A stretch of 64,000 nucleotides of DNA from Hyperoodon ampullatus (lineage: Eukaryota; Chordata; Mammalia; Artiodactyla; Ziphiidae), in the NCBI GenBank assembly GCA_949752795.1, contig OX457057.1, positions 157,457,980-157,521,979 on the forward strand. Reading direction: 5' to 3'. The notes below the pieces were generated by a model, which saw only the letters and a program-made list of their open reading frames with translations, did no database searches and was not told where the DNA came from. How positions within the stretch are numbered: the first letter of the stretch is position 1; every line of letters begins with the position of its first letter. Shown in pieces: positions 55,542 to 64,000 of the stretch. A program made the translations under genes and the position numbers.

Positions 55542-58406
55542 TTGCTTGTAGTTTAAATTTACACAACACAGTGAAAGCTAATTTATCAACGTTTCATTCA
55601 TTCAGGATTTTTATGTGCCTATTATATATCAGGTACTATTGAACTGATAGAACAATTAAGATAAAAAATTCTCTTCCAATAAATATAAAAGTAATTGGCT
55701 TAGGGATTCACAGGTAAAATCTGGTAAGGAGAGATAGGCATGTAGTGGTTAAATTCGATAAAGTGTTAACGGCACTGTGAGAGAAATATGTTCAGGGTCC
55801 AGAAAGGACACCAAGGAAGAAGTGGTTCATTCTGTTTGTGGAAAGTTAAATTCCACAAACAGGAATGTTCCTGATAGATAGAGTGAGATTTCTGCTGCCT
55901 TGAAGAGGAGTTGATCTTCGTATGTTTGAAAATACAATTATTCTCTTGTATGTCCAGCGTAAGGAAGTAATCTTAAATAAAAAGAATTAAGCAAAAAACA
56001 AAACAAAGCAAACAAATAAAAATCTTTTTTGGCAAATCAACTTTGAAAATATCTTACAGCACTTCTACAGCACCCCAAATTAATCACTAATATCGAATAA
56101 CTCTTGAACTAGTGCAATTTTTTCATCAGTATATTGGAGGTAATAATGCCTATTTTAAGGATTATAGTGAGAATCAGAAATAGAAATAATTCTTAGCCTA
56201 CTCTCTGAAACTTACTGGGATGATTATGATGGTGATGAAAATTTGTGTGTAAATCTTTCCACTGGTACAGAAAATTCAAGAGTGAATCCAATACTCTGTA
56301 CACAGATGACACTCCATACATGGGGAATCACAGGAGCCCAGAAAGCTGGAGCTGGCATGTGCCCTAGAGACCAGCCTTGCTTTTTCATGTTATTGTGGAG
56401 GAAACTGAGACACGCAGAAGTTAAATGATTCGTCAGAGAAGTCTGCCTGGAGCCTCAGAACATTACATTTAAGACGCTGAAAAGAGATTTGTGTGCCTTG
56501 AGGCCAGGGACGCTGGTGAATTTGAGAGCCCTTCACTTTTCCTAAATTATTTAAATAATGTGTCAGCAAAGGCCTGCTTACAAATCAGACACAGGGTGCT
56601 TCAGGGGTCTTTTCTCTTCTCCTGAAATGAGTTATTAGGCCAACTGGTCGTAGCACCCATTGCTCTAGGAGCTGAAATCAGAATAACCAAAACTCACACC
56701 TTGGGGTACACACACTGCTTGGATCGAAGTGATGTTTTTCTTCTTTTTAGCATTATATATTGGCATTAGGCCATTTCCTCCTATGTTTCTATAATGTACT
56801 ATGCACTGCAATTGGTGAGGGGTTCACGGAGCCATTAGTGGTATACTAGAACTTGTAGAAAGGAAAATATTATAAATCCTACTATCACCTTTTCTCTCGC
56901 CATATCTGACAAAGAAGGAGGAAATTAATTTCAGTCAGTATTAATTCAGGATCTTTGAACTCATGGGCATGGCTATGAGGTCATTACAGTACTGTAGTCA
57001 AAGGTAGAAGCATTTAATAAGTGTGGGTCTGCACACACATCCTCTCTGCCTTTCTCTCATCCTGTGTCCCCTTCAAGAGGAATTCTGCCTCTTGTATCAC
57101 TGCCTCCTTTCTCCAATGTGCTAGAATTACGTGAGTTTACATTCTTTGAACTTGAACTTCTTCAACTCTAAGTATGGGATATTAATATCTCCATTAGTGG
57201 TTTGCTGGGATAATTCAATTAGTTAATCTAAACAATAAAAGCTCTTGGCCAAAAATAATGTATATAATATGTAATAAATACTATTTACCTTCCTGTCCCT
57301 CTTTCCTTCCTTCTTCCCTCTCTCTCCCTTTCTTTCCTCCACCTTCATGCTGTCCAAATACACTGATTCTACTCCTAGCATCCTACAGCAATCATGAGTC
57401 ACACAAGCCACAGTTCCTACTCTTATGGCGCTACCTCTTCCATTCTGTGAACTAGAAGAGAAGCTTCCATTTAGAGGTTTGGACCAAGATCCTTCCATCT
57501 CTAAAATTCTACAATTCTTTTCATGGCTTCAAACCATTCAGTGTTTGTGGCAGACGTGTTTCTAGGGACAGTTTGATTATAAAAAGTTTTGCTTTGGGAG
57601 TTGGGCTTTAAAGACCTTCTGATCAAAATCACTCATTCCCTTTTTTAAAGAGAGAATTAGAGAGCTGCCTAGGTTGGGAAGAACACGCATGTCCCACAGT
57701 GATTTTTCACAGTGTTCTGAAGGCAAGAAACTAAGATTGATTTATATCTCTGCATTCTCTAAAGAGGAAGATGGATGTTCTGTGTGCTCTTTTTACCTAC
57801 AGCAGGTTTGGGGTTGAAACAATTCTTTAAAAAGATATATGTCTTGAGGACAAACCTGGAAGTTTGGTGTAAGTGGACTGTATTTGTACCAGATTTTCCA
57901 TTATTTCAAATTCCCATTAAACTACACAACATTGTTCTGTGGTATTTAGCATTTCACTATTCTCTTCCTCCTAAGATTTGGCGATCTAGAGATACAAAAT
58001 GAAATGAATAAAAAAGGGAGAATTTCTTAGGAATATTTTTGAATTAGAAAATTATTTAGTTAGGCTAGTACTATGTTTCTTTGCAGCCATTTCAGGGAAA
58101 GAACATAGACTCAAATGTATCATGATAGCAAAACAAATATCTTGAAGGTGAGAAATGAAAGAGGGGCAAGGGAGAGAAAGATAGAGAGGAAGGAGAGAAG
58201 GGAGACAGAGAAACTGATGAATGAAAACGGATTCTTTCCTAATATCACAGCCATAAAAATCCTGAGCCATCGATAGCCAAGCTTTGTTTCAGGAAGACTT
58301 TTAAACTCACAGTAAATATTATTTACCTTGTCCTCACAATGGGTGACTCCCTAAGTTAGTGTCGGAATAAAAGAGTGAGTTTAGGGTTTGGGTTAGACGA
58401 TTGCTC
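55542..58406. other. Unassigned sequence
   Basis: About 2.9 kb with no exon or RNA gene I can support. A small reverse MIR trace lies at 56390-56440 (GGAGGAAACTGAGACACGC) and a CT-rich run at 57290-57345. May include unique intronic or intergenic sequence. Confidence 0.4.
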
Positions 58407-58625
58407 TTTTTTTTTTTTTTTAAATTGAAGTATAGTTGATTTACAATGTCAGTTTCAGGTGTACAGCACAGTGATTCAGTTATATAGATATTCTTTTTCA
58501 GACTCTTTTCCCTTATAGGCTATTACAAAACATTGAGTATTGTTCCCTGTGCTATGCAGTAGGTCCTTGTTGGTTATCTCTTTTATATTTAGTAGTGTGT
58601 ATATGTTAATCCTATCCTCCTAATT
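58407..58625 (-). mobile_element. L1 3'-UTR tail
   Basis: T-run, ATTGAAGTATAGTTGATTTA, GTTTCAGGTGTACAGCACAG, TGCTATGCAGTAGGTCCTTG, TGTTAATCCTATCCTCC. 5'-truncated. Confidence 0.94.
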
Positions 58626-58887
58626 TAGGCTGTTGCTATTTAAATGATGCAAACAATACAGAGCCAGGAAAGGATAATAAACAAAAAGTACTGAATAGTA
58701 AGAGGAGAAAGTGAGGGGGTGATGCTGAGGACAATCCACCCCACACTAGTTTTCCTGGGCAGGGGGTCTTCTCTTCTCAAACTCTCCAACCCCCAGAATG
58801 AGCTATACATCCTTTCTGAAAGAAGATGGTCTCCATCACATTTTTTCTGCCCAAGCATCCGTACGATCAAAATTAGCAGTCCAGACG

Positions 58888-59330
58888 AATGTATAAGGAG
58901 AATGTGGTACATATATACAATGGAATATTATTCAGCCCTAAGAAGGAAGGAAATTCTCACATGTGCTACACCATGAATGAAGCTTGAGGACATTGTGCTG
59001 AGGGAAATAAGGACAAATATTGTGAGATTCCACTTACATGAGGTACCTGGAGTAGTCAGACTTGTAGAGACAAAAAGTAGAATGATGACTGCCAGTGGCT
59101 GAGGGGAGAAAGAAATGGGGAGTTGCTGTGTAGTGGGTACAGAGGTTCAGTGTGGGAAGATGAAAAAGTTCTGGAGGCGGATGGTGGTGATGATCGTATA
59201 ACGACGTGAATGTACTAAATACCACTGAATTGTAGATTTAAAAATTGTTAAAATAGTAAATTTCAGGTTATGTGTGTTTTACCATCACCACCATCACCAC
59301 CACAGTAATAATAATAAAATCACCTGTCCA
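58888..59330 (+). mobile_element. L1 3' end (ORF2 terminus and 3' UTR)
   Basis: ATGTGGTACATATATACAAT, GGAATATTATTCAGCCCT, CACTTACATGAGGTACCTG, GACTGCCAGTGGCTGAGG, AAATACCACTGAATTGTAG, ATTTCAGGTTATGTGTG, then a CCA-rich and AAT-rich end. Confidence 0.9.
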
Positions 59331-59626
59331 GGCCAGAAAGAACAGCAGTGGAGAAAATTGCTTCATAGAAGATGAGCCACCTCGAGATGAACTAACACAG
59401 GCAAATGGAGTAATTTTTACAGTAAAGGGGTCCTGCTATCTCAGATATTAAGTTAATGTCATCTCATTCAGCAAAAACTCTGTAGGGCAAATATCATCAG
59501 GAAACCAAGGCTCAGAGGTCACTAGCTTGCCTATTCTTACAGTCTGTTCTTCTTCGTCATGTAAAGAATTTGATGCCAAGTCTGTCTGTGACAACGCCCA
59601 CTTTCTCTTCTACACAGTACTTTCTT

Positions 59627-59838
59627 ATTTATTTATTTATTTTTTTGCGGTACGCGGGCTTCTCACTATTGTGGCCTCTCCCGTTGCGGAGCACAGGCTC
59701 TGGACGCGCAGGCTCAGCGGCCATGGCTCACAGGCCCAGCCGCCCCGCGGTATGTGGGATCTTCCCGGACCGGGGCACGAACCCACGTCTCCTGCATCGG
59801 CAGGCGGACTCTCAACCACTGCGCCACCAGGGAAGCCC
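59627..59838 (-). mobile_element. Short-form CHR SINE
   Basis: Inverse compact copy, GGGCTTCCCTGGTGG inverted at 59838. A 16-bp TSD TACACAGTACTTTCTT / TACACGGTACTTTCTT (59611-59626, 59839-59854; one mismatch). Confidence 0.95.
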
Positions 59839-59854
59839 TACACGGTACTTTCTT

Positions 59855-60240
59855 TAAAGGGCTAGTTTTCACTGAGTTTGAAATACTCCTACCTCCATAC
59901 GTAGGAACATCTAAGAAAAAGCAAACACTGCTCGGTTGTGGAAAAAGGAAGCAGGAAGAAACGGTCCCTAACAAAACAAGGGAGATGGATAATCTATGGT
60001 AGGCTAAGAAAGTTTCTGTTAGCTTCCAGAGATCATTTTGGGTTTCTTACCTCCTTTGACTTCTGAATTTGAAAGCTCAATAGCAGATATGCTTAATTTA
60101 TTCTTAAATTGGCAAAAGGTGAAACAGAAGACTAAGCCAGCCTTTTCTGAATAGGCTAGTGATAATGGAGCATTTGGCATTAGTTTTGATTTTTAATTAA
60201 AAAAGAGGTCCAATTCAAATAAAAGACAGTATAGCTCAAA
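59855..60240. other. Unassigned sequence
   Basis: No recognised element or exon. Confidence 0.35.
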
Positions 60241-60583
60241 CAGGAATAAAGACACAGACCTACTTGAGAATGGACTTGAGGATATGGGGAGGGGGAAGGG
60301 TAAGCTGTGATAAAGCGAGAGAGAGGCATGGACATATATACACTACCAAACGTAAGGTAGATAGCTAGTGGGAAGCAGCCGCATAGCACAGGGAGATCAG
60401 CTCCGTGCTTTGTGACCACCTAGAGGGGAGGGATAGGGAGGGTGGGAGGGATAGGGAGGGTGGGAGGGAGGGAGACGCAAGAGGGAAGGGATATGGGAAC
60501 AGATGTATATGTATAACTGATTCACTTTGTTATAAAGCAGAAACTAATAAAATAAAATAAAATAAAATAAAAAACAAAAAAAC
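60241..60583 (+). mobile_element. L1 3'-UTR tail
   Basis: GGACTTGAGGATATGGGGAG, TAGATAGCTAGTGGGAAGC, ATAGCACAGGGAGATCAGC, a local GGGATAGGGAGGGTGGGA duplication, GATTCACTTTGTTATAAAGC, then an (AAAAT)n tail. Confidence 0.94.
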
Positions 60584-60657
60584 CTTAGGGATAAGGACAT
60601 CATCTTAGTAATATCAACTCTCTTTCTGATTGTCTTCACAAAACAAGCCAAATACTC

Positions 60658-60868
60658 CGAGATAGAGCACTGGCACTGGAATCATGGAATGAGGTTTGAT
60701 TTGTCGTCAGCTGCTTTCAGTTGTGTCACTTTGAACTCCTCTGGGAGCCTCAGTTTCCTAACACAAAAATGGAAAGAATAATGCCTAATTTTCAAGATAA
60801 TTAAAGGATTGAATTACATTAAAGAAGATGATGTATGTTAGAGTGCCTGGCACACTTTGATTTAATAT
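60658..60868 (+). mobile_element. MIR SINE
   Basis: GATAGAGCACTGGCACTGGA, GAGCCTCAGTTTCCTAACAC, AAAAATGGAAAGAATAATGC, GTGCCTGGCACACTTTG. Confidence 0.86.
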
Positions 60869-61459
60869 AAAATGATTGGTAACTTATCATGAAAAAGATG
60901 CTCACACTGGTCTCCTGTGTGAGAACAAGGGTAGGCAAGTTCAGGCCTATCTAGATCTCAAATAAAGTTACTGCTAAGGAAGGGAAAAGTATAATAAAAA
61001 AATTAAGCCTTTCCATGCTTTGAAGTGAAAGGGTAACTGGAATAATATTAACACCAAATGGAGATCCAATGAAGAAAATAAGATGGTGCCCTGTCATCAT
61101 ATCATACTTTAGGCTGGTTGTATTTATTTATTTATTTTTACATCTCCCTGTCTCAAATCTTCAGGAAAACTGATGGATCTTAGCTAATCATATTTATAAG
61201 AGAAATACTTTGTAGTACAAATATTTTATTTACTAGCATTCTGCATGCATAACAAGGGAAATAGTTCACTTGGCTGAAGCCAACGGGTAGTTGGGCAGAT
61301 TCAGAGCACATCTGCTGAAAGTGAGATTAATAATTAAAATATAAAGCCACCACTTCTTTTTAAGCTACAATTATTGGCTTCAGTGGCATGAAAATTCTCT
61401 GAGTAACTGGTCTTTACCATCTCTCATCAATTGCTTGGCAATAAATGAGGGTGGGTTAA
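60869..61459. other. Unassigned sequence
   Basis: A short TATTTATT run near 61128; nothing else recognised. Confidence 0.35.
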
Positions 61460-61473
61460 AAAACTAGCTTTGA

Positions 61474-61670
61474 CAGCCACATAGCACAGGGAGATCAGCT
61501 CAGTGTTTTGTGACCACCTAGAGGGGTGGGATAGGGAGGGTGGGAGGGAGATGTAAGAGGGAGGAGATATGGGGATATATGTATATGTATAGCTGATTCA
61601 CTTTGTTATAAAGCAGAAACTAGCACACCATTGTAAAGCAATGATACTACGATAAAGATGTTAAAAAAGA
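61474..61670 (+). mobile_element. Short young L1 tail
   Basis: CACATAGCACAGGGAGATCA, CCACCTAGAGGGGTGGGAT, GATTCACTTTGTTATAAAGC, ATTGTAAAGCAATGATAC. Perfect 14-bp TSD AAAACTAGCTTTGA at 61460-61473 and 61671-61684. Confidence 0.96.
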
Positions 61671-61684
61671 AAAACTAGCTTTGA

Positions 61685-62889
61685 AATCCTGGTCAGAGCT
61701 GGTCATCAGTGTCACCTGGCTGGAGTGAGCTGGAGAATGGAAAAGTTGATGCATTTTTTTCTGTTAAAGTGTTCTATATTGGTATTCCTAATTTGTACAT
61801 GACCATTAAGACAGGCAGAATTGCAGATTCTGTGCAGTAGTGACAGGCAGTCCCCCAGATCACTAATTATCTATCTTATTTCACAGAGGGGGAATCATGG
61901 TTGGGTTGGAAAATCATACCAAACCTGCAGAGATATGAGAGAATGGATATCTAGTTCCATAAATGCATAGCTGTTTGCACGCTTACAACCATGGAAATCA
62001 TTAGCTGTTTACTGGCAATATGTTTTGTTTTGTTGCACTCCTGGAAGAAAATAACACTAGAGTATTGAAATTGTGAGGTGAAGTCAGCATTTTTAAGAAA
62101 GAAAAAGCAGGGCACAGCCCTGTATATCAATGCAAAAGTTTAGACACTTTGGACCTCTGTGTTAGAAAGTGCATTAACATTTCTAAAAGATAAAATAGCA
62201 GAATAATTTATTTTTTCTCCTTCTTCAATGAACATTTGGTATTAGTGCCAATTATAGGGGATGAACAGAAGTGGTAAATGTCCTTCTCTATGGATTACGG
62301 TGAAATTATGATTCATTTGTTTATTGATAACATCACTTAAGATCACCTGGAAATTTGGTAACATAGCACTGGCTATTTTTTATGGAAATATCTCAGCTGC
62401 TTTGAGTTTTGACTTTCATACTTCTAGGAGTCATAGGGAGAGAAGAAAGCAAGCAAGAAGTAAAAACTGTGGGCATTTTTTTCCTGATGTCTAATTTTAA
62501 TATGTCAAAATGTTCTTGATAAAATCAGCCCCTCTCTTTTCCCCTCACTCCTTGACTGCTTCATGTCCAGAGGTTGATGTAACGGTTCAGGACCTGAGTG
62601 AAATGTGATTTCTTAACTTGATCATCTAGGCATTTGGAATCTGCTGACTGCCAAAATTCCAGTGATAATTTGGCTTGTGTTAAAAAGCCACTAAATATGG
62701 AAATTATTTCGTCTACTTCTTATCTTCCCCTTTTGCTTAACTAGGTACTCAACTAGTGGTTTGCTCATCTCTTCCCTTCTAAGACCCAAGAGCCACACCT
62801 TAACCCCACCTCTCTGAGACCTCTCATTCCCTTTTCTAGTTTATTTCCCATTTAAACAGACTTCAATGAATCCCCTTTTAGTCTCTGAA
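61685..62889. other. Unassigned, possibly unique sequence
   Basis: About 1.2 kb with no repeat family recognised. It may be single-copy DNA, and parts read like conserved non-coding sequence, but this cannot be judged from one genome. Confidence 0.4.
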
Positions 62890-62904
62890 AGAATTTGTGC
62901 TTTT

Positions 62905-63334
62905 TTTTTAATTTAACATCTTTATTGGAGTACAATTGCTTTACAATGTTGTGTTAGTTTCTGCTGTATAACAAACTGAATCAGCTATACGTATACATAT
63001 ATTCCTATATCCCCTCCCTCTTGCGTCTCCCTCCACCCTCCTTATCCCACCCCTCTAGGTGGTCACAAAGCACCCAGCTGATCTCCCTGTGCTATGCGGC
63101 TGCTTCCCACTTATTAGTGAGGTGGACCAACCTAGTGCGTCATACAGAGTGAAGTAAGTCAGAAAGAGAAAAACAAATACCGTATGCTAACACATATCTA
63201 TGGAATCTAAAACAAACAAACAAGCAAAAAAACGGTTCTCATGAACCTAGGGGCAGGACAGAAATAAAGATGCAGATGTAGAGAATGGACTTGAGGACAC
63301 GGGGAGGGGGAAGGATAAGATGGGATGAAGTGAG
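62905..63334 (-). mobile_element. L1 insertion with internal inversion (twin priming)
   Basis: Left part 62905-63112 is inverse L1 3' UTR (TTGGAGTACAATTGCTTTAC; GGTGGTCACAAAGCACCC). Right part 63113-63334 is the adjoining upstream L1 segment in the opposite direction (CGTCATACAGAGTGAAGTAA; ATGGACTTGAGGACACGGGG). One 15-bp TSD AGAATTTGTGCTTTT (62890-62904, 63335-63349) encloses both, so it is a single event. Confidence 0.93.
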
Positions 63335-63349
63335 AGAATTTGTGCTTTT

Positions 63350-64000
63350 AACTTGATGCCAAATGATGAAACTTAATGTCACCAGCTTTCTTTTTTAATG
63401 TTCACTTCTCATTCCTTATTGTAGTTTGATATTGTTATTCAACTACTGTAAATAAATGCTAATTAACAAAATGTCAATTGATTTTCAAAGCAGCTGCAGA
63501 TGGCTTTTACTTTTCCAAAAATAGTTTCACTTTTATCAGCAACAGATGAAGAACCAACACGTCTGACAACACAGTGATCCATTATGGCTCCAACATATGC
63601 ATTTTAAATGAGGCTCAATACAATGTCTATTGAATGATATATTTTAATTGATTTATTAATGACTTATGGGATGGATTCTAAATATAGTTAAAATGTATTT
63701 TTTAAAAGAGTCACACAAAAAAGGAAGAATAGCAATGGGCATTTGAACAGATTTACATAGAATTGTCTCATATTTTCCTCATTTTGAGGCATTTTGCAAT
63801 GCAAGTATAGGCTCAAAAACAAAGGACCAAGAAATAATTGGGACCAAGTAAATGTTTGCAGAATAAATAAGGAAACTCCATCTCTACACAACAGGAAGAA
63901 ACTCACTAAATTAGAGAAATTTAGAAGTTAGCAGAGATTAACATGAAGCTTGATAACAAAGCTTAGGAAACTATGTCTTCCCAGACATTGAACTAGAAGC
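63350..64000. other. Unassigned AT-rich sequence, possible conserved element
   Basis: No repeat recognised. Between 63410 and 63670 there are several TAATTA/ATTGAT-type homeodomain motifs (CTAATTAACAAAATGTC; TTTTAATTGATTTATTAATG) and a CAGCTGCAGATGG double E-box. The density is suggestive of an enhancer, but AT-rich DNA yields such motifs by chance. Confidence 0.3.

Overview
The window is nuclear DNA from a toothed whale or close relative (Cetacea). The evidence is a set of tRNA-Glu-derived CHR SINEs, the family shared by cetaceans, hippos and ruminants. They occur here in the full-length form of about 320-360 bp and in the short form of about 200-210 bp that I associate with dolphins and porpoises. 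They sit among cetartiodactyl-type L1 tails and the usual ancient mammalian repeats (L2, MIR, MER5A, MER1, MLT1). The rank of cetacean is well supported; the species is not resolved.

Layout. The only gene-control signal is a dense CpG island at about 480-2400. It holds a short CGG run and a pure 23-unit AGC/CAG tract (1108-1176). Consensus-like splice donors lie on both strands at 1349 to 1497, and one more lies on the minus strand at the island edge (2409). This looks like the promoter and first exon(s) of one gene or a divergent pair. I do not recognise the gene and cannot tell which strand is the main transcript.

From about 2.4 kb to the end (64 kb) I find no exon, tRNA, rRNA or processed pseudogene I can defend. 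The open frames there are short, and the ones I examined lie in repeats or show no recognisable domain. The stretch reads as a large first intron or intergenic DNA made of layered transposons. There are about a dozen CHR SINEs, most with clear target-site duplications (TSDs); young 5'-truncated L1 tails on both strands, one with a twin-priming inversion (62905-63334); and older L1/HAL1-like bodies (11.4-12.8, 23.3-24.4, 31.6-38.0, 46-52 kb). L2 copies are broken by later insertions, and there is a probable solo ERV LTR inside L1 DNA (36210-36574), MLT1-type LTRs, and hAT elements including a MER1-like copy with both ends and a perfect 8-bp TSD (4778-4995).

No multi-gene system exists here. 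The points most worth a second look are the CpG-island CAG tract with splice donors on both strands, the facing pair of MER5A copies that could fold into a long hairpin, the solo LTR, and several nested insertions whose order can be read directly. Family names come from recall of consensus sequences, not from a repeat search, and the outer limits of old elements are approximate.
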